DNA from: Anthoceros angustus
Lineage: Eukaryota > Streptophyta > Anthocerotopsida > Anthocerotales > Anthocerotaceae
NCBI GenBank assembly: GCA_010909165.1
Contig: MU008158.1
Location: forward strand, 2,877,478-2,941,477
Reading direction: 5' to 3'
DNA length: 64,000 nucleotides
Positions 23,146 through 34,925 of the stretch are shown piece by piece. The first letter of the stretch is position 1. Each line of letters opens with the position of its first letter. The position numbers and the translations under genes were made by a program. The notes under the pieces were generated by a model. It was not told the origin of the DNA. It saw only the letters and a list, made by a program, of their open reading frames with translations, and searched no databases.

Positions 23146-23851
23146 TCGGGTATGAGCATCCACCGGTTCCTGGAAAACGTCTCAGGATCAGGGTGCAACG
23201 GATCGGCACCGTTGGTGGGTTCTGCTCGGCGGAACTGCAACATACTGTCCGCTCTCCACTGTTGTCTGCGCTAACTTATCCGACGATCGGGTGGCGCTTC
23301 CGCAGACGCGGTACTTGATCTGGGCTGAAGGACGCAATCAGTGAGCTGGTCCGAGGAAAGAGGAAGCGAGCTTGAAGTCTAAGCCACGAAAGCGCGTTAC
23401 CACCAACAACCCCCCTTCTCCCCCCATGAACTTCTCCTCCAGGCACAGAGTGGTGGTCACTCCACGGCATTGGTATCCGGGCAAGATGCAGGATGTATTT
23501 ACACTCGTACAAGTTGGCGTAGACTACCGCCTAAACTTTCGCTCACCGTTTATTTGCCAAATTGCTGGACACCTTTTACGATACAAAACCCATGTACATA
23601 TTCGGACACATGCGGGAGCGAAAGCGAGGGAGGAAGAACCAGCGACGAAAACTACAGTGTCATTGCCCAGAATATTCGCTGTCTCTCTCCACTCTTGTAT
23701 CGGTCGCTTCTCCCTTGAAATTCGTCGCGTCGATGTCCCGAAGAGGTGGTGTTCTCTTCGTTGCTTCAACCCACGTTACCTGCACGTCGGGTCGGATTTG
23801 AGGTCACTTGAAGGAGCCTCCCTTCTTTCCTGACCACGGAGAAAGCACGAG
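23146..23851. other. Intergenic region, no supported gene
   Basis: About 700 bases between the PPR-SMR stop and the next start codon. Open frames up to 153 codons occur but overlap each other and match nothing I recognise. It probably contains the 3' end of the PPR gene and the promoter and leader of the lipid-transfer gene. Confidence 0.45.
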
Positions 23852-26800
23852 ATGGTGCACATTTCTGAAATGCGAGTTGTCATGCCCATGACAGGTATGT
23901 CATCACCCGCTTTTCCTGCCACTCTGTGCTAAGTGAACGAGGGACTCTGAATCCTATGTGCTCTGTCCACAGTGGAGGAATTCAGGAGGGCACAGCGCTA
24001 TGCCAACTGGAAGACTAATGAGTACAACACTCAAGAGGGGCAGGGGGGTCAGGTTGGTGAATCCGTCCAGCCAATTATTTGGATCTGAATGCCATGACCT
24101 CAAATGTGGCCAGGCATTCCTCGGTTACACACCATTTACACTGGCTACGGTGTTCGATGCAGCTTCTCTCAAGCGCACCTTACGTTCATGAAACGTGGGG
24201 TGAAGGGTTGTACACACACAGTCTTTACCGCTTGGGTGATCGCCTACCGGATTGGGTATGAGGCTTAACCCCTTGCAAACTCATTTGTGAAACCCTCAAT
24301 ATATTCAGCATTTCTTCTGCTTGCTGCCTTGCTTTCAGGTCACACGTCTCATCCCATCGAATGCTCTTGTCATCGATGAGAAAACCTGGATGGCTTACCC
24401 GTACTGTCGTTCAGTGCTGACCATCCCCTTCTTTAACAAGGTTGGTGCACTTCAGCCTTCTGAGTTCTGTAAAAGACGAGGGAGTCATGGCGATGACGTT
24501 TGCTGGTTCTGTGCAGTTGCAAATCGAGATGCTCAGCATGCACAAGGATGATGATGGTTCAACTGACAATGTTCTTGGGCTAAATGAAGACCAACTTCGT
24601 ATTCGAAAAGTTGACTTTGTGGATATTCATGCGGACAAGGTGGTCATTTACTCTTTTGTGCATCTGTTTAGCAGCAAACGAAGGGACAATGCCACAGGCT
24701 TGCATTCTGTCAAATTCGTGTGGCACAAGTAGTTCATCCCTCTCTGGACTTTCTGCTCCTTGCTTCACATCAGACGGGCCATCTCTTGGCAATGCTGCAG
24801 GTGGCAAAGAGGGACTATCGTGCTGACCTCGATCCTGCCCTGACCAAATCCAAGAAAACAGGGTAGGCTATATCTCGTGTGGTTCTTGTCTTGTCTCTAT
24901 TTGTTCCATAAATGTTGCTGCTACTTATGGTAGTATGAGCATTTCCCTTTTCAGGCGCGGACCTCTTTCCAGTGGCTGGCAGACAACCCTGAGACCCATT
25001 ATGTGTGCGTACAAAGTGACCACTGTTCAGGCCAAGTAGGTAACATGGTATAACTCACCTACTCAGACCTGGGCTTGTCAGGACCTTGCAGGTCAGGCCA
25101 CAAGCTGCCTCGTAAGATGTTTTGCATCTAAGGTGGTGAAGGTCCTGCTGTGTTGTGAAGATCCTGGCGTGGTTGGACTTGAATGTCTGTATTATCACCG
25201 ATTGAACATTTTCAAATATCCTTTCTGGTGACGTAGTTGTGTGTGTGCAGCTATTGGGGAGTGCAGAGCCGTGCAGAGAAGCTTATGCTCAATGGTGTCA
25301 GGCAGGTAGTTCTGATCTTCAGTTCTTTCTAAGTTATTAACATGCCTACAAAGCCCTACACCTTAGGTGGATATATAACATCAAAAGCGTTTTCCTGGCA
25401 GATTGTGTTACTTACACACCGAAATGCCTTTTGCTACATGGACAGCTGGTTTGACCTCACATATGAAGAGGTATTCATAATCGAACTAGAGAAGATGCTG
25501 CTCGTGGCAAACTCTTGCAGCATTACTTTCAGCTCACTTGTTTGCTCTCAGATTTGTGCAATGGAACTTCAAGGACGAGAAAGGCTGAAAGCTGCAGTAA
25601 AGCAACCTAGGATCATTGATCCATCGACGGGGAAGGAGCTAGTTGTCCCTGACTCGCCAAAAATTCTGAGTGATGATAGTGATGACAGTGACATCGAGGT
25701 GGAATTTTTCGAAGCAGAGGTGCAAACTCAAAACCTTAAGGAAGTAGGATCATAAGTCTGAACATTCAAAATGTAACTGTCAACCCCTGGATCTTGCATT
25801 CAGATGGATTGGGCGACACAGGAAGATGAAGATTTTGTGAAGGGCCTCATGGATGGTAAGCAAACAGATTGGTCCAAAGCTCGCAAGTTGTTCTTGACAG
25901 TATATAACTGTCACAGGTATGGACAGGTTTGGAAGATGGAGATCGTTTGAAGGGTGTCTCAAGCTCCCATGTACCCGAAAGGTATCATTTTTGCTGCGAG
26001 AACAGTGCTGTCATGTGCTTCATTAGTTCTGCTGCAGACGTCACAAGGAGCTGAAATAAGATTAGTCTTACTTGTCCAGATGTGCAGTTTGTGTATCCCG
26101 AGGAAAAGAAGCTGCAGCTCCTGAAATACTATGCCAAACTTGTGGAGAGCACTTTTGCAGTACCTGCTTTTCTGATGTCAGAAGCCCTTCATAGTCTCAT
26201 AACTCAGATTGTTCATTCCAGATAATTGACAGTGATTAATTGGCAGATCTTTATTTCATGTTCCTGAAAATGTTGACAATCATTTTGCTGACCCTTGTGT
26301 TTCTCGTCTTTTATGACAGATGCACATAACATCTCACCTGAGGTCTCATGTGACAAAACTTCTTGTTCCACCATCCCAGATAAATGTAACAGTGGTTACT
26401 TCCGATTTGCATAAGGAATCTGCAGGTGTCATGACAAACAATCTCGTGCGTACCATAGCTCCTCCGAATAATCAATATGATACCTCTGTGACACTTGTTG
26501 TCGCTCAACTGGCACTCCAACGGGTATGAATTTATATGGTGTTTGTACTACCACCGTTTGTTTGTACTGATCATCCCAATATCCATAGGTCCTCGTGCTA
26601 GCGTCATGCTGCACAATCTTCCAGCTCCAACTAGATTTTACTGGCTGTGGTGCAGGCTGATACAGCTGTGAATCCTGAAAGTGCTTCTGGTGAACATGCT
26701 AAACGACCTGTGCGGCAGAGGAATAGAAGCAAAAGTGGACTTCGTGCTCTGAACACTTGGCCTGAGAATTCAGCAATCCATGAGGTTAGCTAGTGTTTGG

Positions 26801-28464
26801 TCTTCAGTCTGGTTTCTCTTGAGATTCACAAATCTCATGGCTCTTTTGACTTGGAGTTGGTAATTGGACAGCAGAGTGTAGGGGCAGAGACCTTGTCAAG
26901 AAGTTTAGATGCAGGCCGAGCATGCCAGCTGTCTGAGGACATGGTTCGCTGCATTTCTACCTTGTACATGCGGTGTGCAGAGTCTCGATTGTCTTCGTAC
27001 GCTTATCCTGTGAAACGGAAACTGTGGAGACGTTCTTTTGGTGAGGTATCACCTCCAGACTCACATGGTGAAAGCAGAGGAGATGAAGGGAGCATTGATC
27101 CGTACGGAACAAAAAGTGAACATGCTCTTTGGAGTGTAGATGTCTATTTGGATGCTGTGGAAGTTGCCTCTGCCCCTGTGGAAGACAAGCTGGATGATTC
27201 TGCTGCCCTATACAAGCAATACAGGTTTACCCTCTACTGCAGAGAGCTAACCTTTGTTTACTTGGGCTTGGGCTGATCACATCCAAAACAATTGGTTGTA
27301 CCGTTTTCTTTGTATGGCCTCCCGTTGTGCCTCCTCATTTCTTAGCGAATTTCCAGCTGGGACTCTTACCTATTACTGGACTGCAGGGAACTGGTGGCAC
27401 AACTAGCACATGTGAATCCCAAGGAGATGACACACGAGCAGCGCTTGGCCTTTTGGATCAACGTGTACAATTCTTTGATGATGCATGTAAGGTTCTTCCT
27501 AACCCAGTGACTTCAGAGTTTGAAGTTGCGCATATTTAGTTGGTTGTGTGTTGGGTACAAGGATGAAGTCTGCAAACTGAATTGACTGTTCCACACAGAG
27601 TTATCTTGTCTATGGGATTCCACGTAGTCATTACAAGAGGATAACCATGATGAACAAGGTACGTACGATGCTTAGAAGCTCTCTCCTATTTGTTGCCAAC
27701 GTTGTAAAACATGAATTAATTGGCTATGTTTTTCTCTGGCAGGCTGCCTACGACTTGGGGGGTTATCACTTCAGTGCATTAGCCATAGAACATGCTGTAC
27801 TGCGTGCAAACTCGTATCGCCCTGCACTGGTATGTCCTGGACTCCCCAACCAATGGCAACTGATAGATTCATTTGCATTTGGTTATGGGATTGCATGTGA
27901 TACAGTGGCCAAATCTTTGTCAACGCACAGGCAACTCTGCTACCAGTTCAGAAATACAAACGAAACGATGAGAGGCTGCCATTTGCTCTTGATCGACCGG
28001 AGCCCTTGTTGAGCTTCGCTCTTTGCTGTGGTACCCGTTCGTCACCTATGGTAAGCATTAGCATGTCCAACATGCTTGGTTCGATTTCGTAGGTGAGTTT
28101 GCACAGGCCCCGAACTTGATACTGGTGAGTTTGATGCCAGGTACGAGCCTTTACACCTGCGACAGTCGGAGAAGATTTGCGGGTGGCATGTCAAGAGTTC
28201 TTAGTTGCTGCAGTCTCCGTCAATTGTAAGCTTCAGCGGATTTTTGTACCCAAGATTCTTCACTGGTACGCGAGGGACTTCTCAGACGATGCCAAGTCTT
28301 TGCTGGAGTGGATCAGTCAACAATTGCCGGAAGATAAACGGAATTTGGTGATTGAGTGCCTTCAGCAAAAAACTGCAAAGAACAGATCTCGACGCATGTC
28401 AGTGACCTCGTATGATTGGAGCTTCAGATATTTATTTGATCGTCGCTTGGGTTTGAAGCCCTAG
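23852..28464 (+). CDS. PITP (StART-like) - Cys-rich - DUF547 protein, apparent fusion
   Basis: About 20 small exons read as one gene. The N-terminal part is a phosphatidylinositol-transfer protein domain that moves lipid between membranes: MVHISEMRVVMPMT joined to VEEFRRAQRYANWK (23972), YTHSLYRLGDRLPDW, TRLIPSNALVIDEKTWMAYP, LGLNEDQLRIRKVDFVDIHA, RGPLSSGWQTTLRPIMCAYK and HRNAFCYMDSWFDLTYEE. An acidic DDSDDSD linker follows. Exons at 25803 and 25918 then lead to a six-Cys patch (CAVC...CQTCGEHFCSTCF, 26083-26177) resembling a zinc finger of FYVE or related type. The C-terminal half is a DUF547 domain as in MIP1-type plant proteins: CQLSEDMVRCISTLYMRC, RLAFWINVYNSLMMH, SYLVYGIPRSHY, FALCCGTRSSP and YDWSFRYLFDRR, ending at 28464. 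Exon phases stay compatible across the junction, but splicing at 25955-26320 is guessed. Two adjacent genes remain possible. Confidence 0.8.
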
Positions 28465-28986
28465 AATTTAGGGAGTTGCCCGAATGTCTGGACAAGAGAA
28501 TTTGTATTTAAGACTCATAGTTTTATGTGTTAATGTATGTAAAGGGGAACACAATGACTTTGGCTGATCCCTCCACAGCAGCATATAAACAGCAGTACCG
28601 TAGTCTACGTAGTCTATGTACGACTTTCTTCTCTCCGAAGGTGTTCGTGGGTTCGTCGTGAGTGCCCGTTACGCGCGCCAAATATGAAGACACACAAAGC
28701 CGAACGTGACATGGCCCCGGACGCCGGCGCCAATTGGCACCCGGTCCCGTGCTCCGTCGTCCTACCCAGTGCACCCTGCAAATGCCAGACGAAAATCGCG
28801 AATTGCACAGCCACGCCGGCAGGGGCTTCCCGCCAGGACAGCAATTGCATTTGGCGCTGAGTTCCCAACACCCGCCGCAACGGCAGCAGCACCTTTGAGT
28901 GCCGGACAGTCGAAGCGAAGCACCAGCGCTTGAGTACGGCAAATCAAGAACAGGAACTGCGGCAGCTGCATTCTGTGACCAGGTAG
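28465..28986. other. Intergenic region, no supported gene
   Basis: About 520 bases between the DUF547 stop and the start chosen for the DUF616 gene. Short open frames are present on both strands without recognisable similarity. It should contain the DUF547 3' end and the next promoter. An upstream coding exon of the DUF616 gene cannot be excluded. Confidence 0.4.
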
Positions 28987-30918
28987 ATGAAGCAAAGGCA
29001 TCCTACCGTGGCTCGCGCTATGCGGAAGCTGGTCACTCCTACCCGACTGTGCCAGACCGTCAGCTCATCAGTGTTAAGATGGATTTCTCCGCTCGTCTTG
29101 ATGTCGGCACTCTTCCTGTTGTGGAGCGACACAGCTGGTGTCACTTCCTCCCTCTCCCTACCTGTTGCCTCACTTTGTCAAGACCTGTATCGTGATGCGT
29201 TGCCTGACAAATTGTGACATGCGGCTGTAACTCCGCCGCTTGGTCATCTTTCTTGCTCACATTGAGCTACCTTTGTCGTGCAGCTCTCGCCAACAGGCCG
29301 GCTCCGTACGAAGCGCTTGCTCCACCTGGATCTATCCCTAAGCCTTTCCATAGTATGTACTCGGGAGACTCCAGCTTGCATTGCGCTCTGCTACGTTCAA
29401 AGCATTGGTGGAAGTCGTTAATGCACCTTGCAGCGTCGTGTTAGTTTGCTAGCGACTTGACAAGCGGTGCTCGCTTCTCCGTTGTTTGTGTGCAGGATGC
29501 AAGATCCCTTTGCTTCATGATCCCCGTAAGGTGAAGTTGAGGTCTTCAGCATACGATGGGAGTTATCCTGAAAAGCTGACCTATGTCGAGTATGATGAAC
29601 CTTCGGGGAATGTATCGCTGTTTGGTGGCCATCAGACCTGGAAACAGAGGGACGACAGCTTCAAGTTGAAAAAGTCCATGCAGGTCACCTTCCTCACTCT
29701 TCCCCTTCCGCATGCAACTTCTTCTTCGTTTGCATTCATCTTGCTTGCTGAGGCCGATCCCGAGCTCTGTCAGAAGGATCCTAGTACTAGAGTTAACCAC
29801 GGCTATTGGTTTCAGGTTCACTGTGGGTTTGTTGGAAACTCGGGAGCTGACATGCATGTATGGGACACCAAATACATTCAAAGCTGCCAGTATGTGGTTG
29901 CATCTGGCATATTCGATGCCTATGACCTACCACATCAGCCATCGAAGATAAGCAGCCGCTCCAAACGTCTCTTTTGCTTTGTATTGCTTGTTGACGAGCA
30001 GTCTCTGCAAAGCATCACAAATGCCAGCCAGGTGATAGAAACCTCGGACAAAGGAAAATGGGCTGGAATTTGGAGGCTTGTCGTACTTCGTAACTTGCCC
30101 TATGACGAGCCAAGAAGAAATGGAAAAGTGCCCAAGCTGCTGGCACACAGAATTTTTCCTCACGCCCGGTACAGCATCTGGATTGACGGGAAAATGGAGC
30201 TCCTCGTGGATCCCCTGCTTATTCTGGAAAGGTAAAGTAAGCTGCGTTGTGTTTCTGGGTTCCATGTCCCTGTCAGTCACTGCAATTGTCAGTGGGCTGT
30301 GCCGTCGCAGGTATCTCTGGAGGAAGAACATTACATTTGCGATAGCTCATCACAAGCATAGCAGGAGCATTTTTGAGGAAGCGGAAGCTGTAAAACGCCG
30401 GAAGAGATACGCTCGTCCCCTTATTGACAGACACATGGCCATCTATCGGGAGGAAGGCATGAAAGGGTGGACCACTGACAAATTGCCGCTAATAAGTGGT
30501 GAGCAAATGATTGAGTTGGTTGGTTGTGTCAATGTTGGTTGGTTGTGTCAATGGTTGTGACACATGCTGACGGATGGCTGATTGGGTCGCAGACGTGCCT
30601 GAGGGAGCGATTATTATTCGAGAGCACAATCCGCTCAATAATCTGTTCTGTTGCCTGTGGTTCAACGAAGTAGACCGCTTTACTCCTCGGGACCAGCTGA
30701 GCTTTGGCTACGTGGTGTTCAGGCTCAATGGGTCTTTTCCGTTCTTCATGTTCCCCAACTGTGAGTATAACTCTCTTACACGCCTGCACAAGCACACTCG
30801 AGAACACTCCTCTAAGGTTGAATGGGTTAAAAGCTTGGACCAGCTTGGTAACGGCAGCAGCGTGTTGGAGACTAGAGCTGGGATGGGCCTTTTCACTCGA
30901 AACATTTCGGAGGTTTGA
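28987..30918 (+). CDS. DUF616 / MUCI70-like glycosyltransferase-type membrane protein
   Basis: Protein of the plant DUF616 family, which includes MUCI70 (probable Golgi hexosyltransferase of cell-wall polymers) and the related TOD1 proteins. Exon 1 starts MKQRHPTVARAMRKLVTPTR and has one hydrophobic anchor (WISPLVLMSALFLLW), giving type II membrane topology. The next exons give ALANRPAPYEALAPPGSIPK, then CKIPLLHDPRKV and VSLFGGHQTWKQRDDSF. The catalytic-like domain follows: VHCGFVGNSGADMHVWDTKY, SCQYVVASGIFDAYDLPHQP, FPHARYSIWIDGKMELLVDP, NITFAIAHHKHSRSIFEEAE and DVPEGAIIIREHNPLNNLF. The stop is at 30918. IDGK takes the place where a DxD-like metal motif might be expected. Introns are short with GT-AG borders. 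Substrate cannot be told from sequence. Confidence 0.87.
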
Positions 30919-31574
30919 GCCCACCTCTGGCTAGGTCTTAAAATTTTGACCAGATACGTAGGTACTTAGAATTTCAGGACCAGGTACTTAGAATTTCAGT
31001 TGAAAATTTTAGACGCAAGGTAGCTTCTTTTGCTTCACAACGTACATGAAGCTCATTGCGAGCCGAGGAGGAGTGGCAACATGGTGGGGGGCTGCTTACT
31101 GCCGGCGATGATGCGTCGACCAGGACATCAATTGTGGCTCCACGGATGCCGAGGTGAATGGCAACTTGTTCACCACGATCCTGGTTGCACGGTAAGTCAG
31201 CACGCATCAGCTGCTGCCTGCTGCATTCAGATTTGGCGAATAAGGAGGAAATTGCAACCTGTCGAGAGGTCCATGTGTAACGGGATGGATACACCATGAG
31301 AAAGTAAGTAGTGGACTCCCCACCCAAATCAGGATGGTGCCTTGTAAGTAAAGCTTTGTGTGTCATGAGCTTTCAGAATGTTCAGGAATTTATCGGCCTT
31401 CAGTTACAACGCTCGAGGTGGCTTCCCTCACTCACCCAACTGTTGATAAGCACAACTTCCAACTCAATGGTAAACTTCCAGGGACATCCCGACATTCAGA
31501 GGGAGTTCTGGTCTGACCAATTGACATCGGCTCCCGACCTGGAAGAAAAAGCTTGTTTACTAACAATCTGTCTG
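30919..31574. other. Convergent intergenic region
   Basis: About 650 bases between two converging genes. A 17-base motif, GGTACTTAGAATTTCAG, occurs twice 22 bases apart at 30961-30999. A 130-codon minus-strand frame (31366-30974) has no recognisable similarity. The rest is probably 3' untranslated sequence. Confidence 0.4.
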
Positions 31575-33837
31575 TTACAAAAAACTTCTGAAGTCCTCGC
31601 AACACAGATCCATGGCGAATTCTGAATCCACATAATGAACGTGCGGAGGCATATCATTTCTCGGTCCACATGTGGATGCATAGGCAACAACCTGCCACGG
31701 GTTCAACCCGCTATGTACCAATCCTTCCTCCACTATCTCTGTGTGAAAGTTGGGCTTCCTGGCAAGCTCTTTAACTCCTTGCAGCGTCAGGTAGCAAGCT
31801 TGTATCCATACGAACCTCAATCGCTCATGTCTGGCCAGCGCAACCATACCTGGCCAGCCATGCAACACATCGTAATATGAGCCCCGCAGTGTGCCCTATT
31901 ACAGCCATATGCGATAATTCATAATTATGCATATCTTTCTGTCAGGAATGCACAACACCGATCATCGTACCTTCGTCTCCAAAGGGGCAATCCCGCATCT
32001 CAAGAGTGTGCATTTTGTGCAAGCCCGCACTTGCCGCAATAAGTCCTTTGTCACTGCACCCACAGTTGGTCAGCGTAACATGTTGCAAGTTCTTCCCATA
32101 TTTCCCCAGATAATACATGCCTTCGTCAGTTATGATTCCGTTGCGAAGGCCGTATCTGCTCAGGCAGATGGCCAATCTTGTGGCCATCGTGCACTTCTTC
32201 AGCAAAGCTTTGAGCCCCTTGTTCAGTGTCTTGTTACGGTGCAGTTCCATAGCCTACACACAGAGGCAACCAATGCCGTCAATTGGGAAGTCTCAGGATT
32301 CGAGCAAAATGACACCTGCGCCATCATCCTTGCAGACTTACACGACCATCCGGGGACTCCTTATGCACAAGGCAGATGCGAATGTCTCGAAGGCTTGGGC
32401 AATTGTCTGCTAACACCATCAGAGCCTCATCTGTCATATCTGACGCATAGTACATGATTTTTTGCAGCAAGGAGCAACCCTGTGCGATGCACACCAGTCC
32501 GCTCTGCGACAGAAACCCAGGGCCATCCTCTTGCTGAACAGATAGTGTCCGTAAATCTTTGCACGTACTACCCACGACTCGCATTCCAGCATCTCCAATA
32601 ATGTCACGCACCTGTTAAACACACCTGCAGCAGCTGAGAAAGTGGGGAAGGCATTCCAAGGGCTGCAAATGCAAAGCCACCAAATTGAAAAAGGTGGTGC
32701 GAGGATGTCACCTTAAGCTCCTGCAGCTGAGTGCATCCAGCAAGCATCTGACACAGTCCCTCTCCTTCAATGTCAGCAAGAGTCAAATCCAGTCTCCTGA
32801 GCTGCGGACAGATGGGGAAAACGTCCGGAATCAACCACTCTTCCCAGAAGCCCAGCTCCAACAGCCTGGTACATCGTGCAAGAGCCTGGCGCAGCTGGGA
32901 CGTCAGGGCATAGGGTGGAAAATTGAACAAGTCCAACACCCCAGGCCAAGGTGGGTTACGACGGGGCAGGAGTTCACCACGGCAGCTACGACCGTGGAGG
33001 CTCCAACGCATCCGACAGCCGAAGCACTTGACACCGAGCAGCAAGCTGCACGATGGCCTGTTGGTCACCCTCGCTGGCTCCGGGATATCCACCCTGCAAT
33101 GCTGAGACACGTTAAGCGCTTGCAATTGTGCTCCAGCAGCGAGAGCCAATTGGACGGCCTCCTCACAGCCTTCAACGCTCGACTCGCCCAAATCCAGCGT
33201 GGCGAGGGACCTGCAACATGGGCCGTCAGTCCCAAGCTGCAAGGGCGAGGGCGAGAGCACAGAGCCAGGGGGCGCACCTGCAATGCTGCGCAACGTGCTC
33301 CAAACCCGCGTGCGAGAACCCATTGCACTTGACAAGGCAGAGCGATTGCAGATTGTGCGAGCAGCTGTGGGCCAGCACCTGGAGGTCCGCATCGGTCACA
33401 ATCATGCGCTTGAGCTTCAAATGCTGCAGGTTGGAGTGATAGCGATCCGCAAGCAGCCCGACCCAGGGCGCGGCATAGGCCCCCCACAGCTCCGCCCTGG
33501 GGATGAGATCGTAGTCCGTGACCCGAGGCTTGCCCTTGATGTAGAAGGAGGTGGCCCGGGGGAAGCGGCGCCACACAGTGTCCGGGTGCACCACGTAGCA
33601 GCTGGACACGAAGACTGCGCTCCTGCACCCACCTTCCACATCCTTGAAGCGCTTGCACACCTGAGAGGTTGCGTTTCGATGGGAGTGCTGCCCGATGAGA
33701 TCAAACACCTGCTGTAAGATTTCGTCCGGACAACTTAGCAAGCACGAGTGGGACTCGGATCCTCGCCTTTGGCTCTCACCGATGCCGCCCACCATCTGCT
33801 CGCCGCTGCACTCTGGAGTCTCCATATGCTCTCGCAC
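31575..33837 (-). CDS. COI1: COI1-like F-box/LRR protein (TIR1/AFB-COI1 family)
   Basis: F-box/LRR substrate receptor of an SCF ubiquitin ligase, from the family that perceives auxin (TIR1/AFB) and jasmonates (COI1). Exon 1 (33837-33278) has the F-box (LSCPDEILQQVFDLIGQ) and the family's LRR1 signature FYIKGKPRVTDYDLIP, then LKRMIVTDADLQVLAHSC. It splices at HCR to SLATLDLGESSVEG (33210). Later exons read VRDIIGDAGMRVVGSTCK, FLSQSGLVCIAQGCSLLQ, YYASDMTDEALMVLADN, ITDEGMYYLGKYGKNLQH, LEMRDCPFGDEG and a C-terminal block with HSGLNPWQVVAYASTCGPR. The order and wording fit COI1 better than TIR1. Aligned from memory to Arabidopsis COI1, the positions of R85, Y386, R409 and R496 are kept, while R348 and R351 read Ser and Gln. 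The last LRR exon boundaries are approximate. Confidence 0.88.
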
Positions 33838-33937
33838 CGCGCTACGGCCTATTTTCGTTCACATCGGTGCTTATACATAGGAAATTTTCATTTCTGTCGT
33901 GTTCTTGCACTGCATAGAGCAACGTATGGACCTAGTA

Positions 33938-34125
33938 GGGTGGTGGTGCCTAGCACCCAAGAAGCCGATGCAATTCTTTCTTTCTCGTGAATATCGCGCA
34001 AGAGAGTAGAAGACGAAGAAGAAGAAGAAGAGAACATTAAGAGAATTTTATTTTATCGAGCAAGAGAGTCTACGTGGTGGTGCCTAGGACCTAAGTAGCC
34101 CGATGCAATTCTTTCTTTTGGAAGG
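33938..34125. repeat. Satellite-like monomers, left group
   Basis: Two related segments about 134 bases apart share GTGGTGGTGCCTAG and GATGCAATTCTTTCTTT, and a GCAAGAGAGT block. A third relative lies at about 38320-38480 in the same orientation. They bracket the reverse-transcriptase region and may be remains of an interrupted tandem repeat. Confidence 0.55.
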
Positions 34126-34925
34126 ATATGACTCAATGGAGATTTTATTATGAAAAAAAGATGGGAAAATCTATATGTCCCAAGACAAGGGGAATAACTC
34201 TGAGGAGGGCACCAAACCATGGGGGACTAACCTCCGTTGTCGCCAATCTTGTAACTGCCTACCGTGCCAAGGATATCAAAATCGGGGATAGGAAAGGGCC
34301 TACCTACCACCGGGCCAGCCCCACATTTGTCGTCGTCCTATATACCGTGCTTGTCGTCGTCCTATACACCGCACTTGCCATCGTCCTGTACATCGCGCTT
34401 GTCATCGTCCTATATACCGCATTGGCCAACGCCCACTACATAGCGATGGACACTCGTTGCCTGTAGAAAGCCACGACACAGGAAAGAGGGAGGCCAACCC
34501 CACTCCTGCGGCTGTGGTACTCCCAAGCACATGCCTTAAGGAACCTAGAAAAGGCCTTGCCCATGGCCCCATGGGTCTCAATGGCAAGGGGGATGAAGAT
34601 GTGCCCCTGCTGCATAGGAGAGTACTTACGAGCCTTCGCCGTGGTGCATCCCTCTTGGTCCCCCGGGACCAAAAATAGGTCCGTCCGGAGGGAAACTCCG
34701 TTGGGCAAAGTATAAGGGTGCTCCCTGTAAGGAAAGAAGCCACCCTCCTTAACCAACAAGAACATGACGTCGTGAACAGTATTATGTGTAGCTATGCACT
34801 ACCCGCCCGCGGAACAGCGAGCAAGGTGGCTCCCCGAGTCATCGAGGGGCGCCCAACAGCTGCAAGCCGGGAGAGAGCAGGCAAAAGGCTGGACCAGGCC
34901 TAGGCGAAATCTCATCACAGTAGAA
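34126..34925. other. Repeat-rich region without a callable gene
   Basis: No gene is supported. It includes a 24-base minisatellite at 34325-34440 and overlapping unrelated frames on both strands. It adjoins the 3' side of the minus-strand reverse-transcriptase remnant and could contain its tail. Confidence 0.4.
34325..34440 (+). repeat. 24-base minisatellite, about 5 units
   Basis: About five imperfect 24-base units, each with a CGTCCTATATACCG-like core. Because 24 is a multiple of three, the plus frame reads an octapeptide repeat (VVVLYTAL and variants). No surrounding protein is recognisable, so coding is unlikely. Confidence 0.75.

Noticed and set aside
22185-23243. 352-codon minus-strand open frame
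   Set aside because: It lies opposite the PPR-SMR gene, whose plus frame has clear repeats and an SMR domain.
23372-23833. Possible small gene before the lipid-transfer gene
   Set aside because: Three overlapping frames are open at once, none has a recognisable domain, and the stretch fits untranslated sequence.
30974-31366. Extra 3' exon of the COI1-like gene
   Set aside because: The COI1-like frame already ends with a family-like C-terminus at 31575, and the downstream frame shows no leucine-rich repeat pattern.
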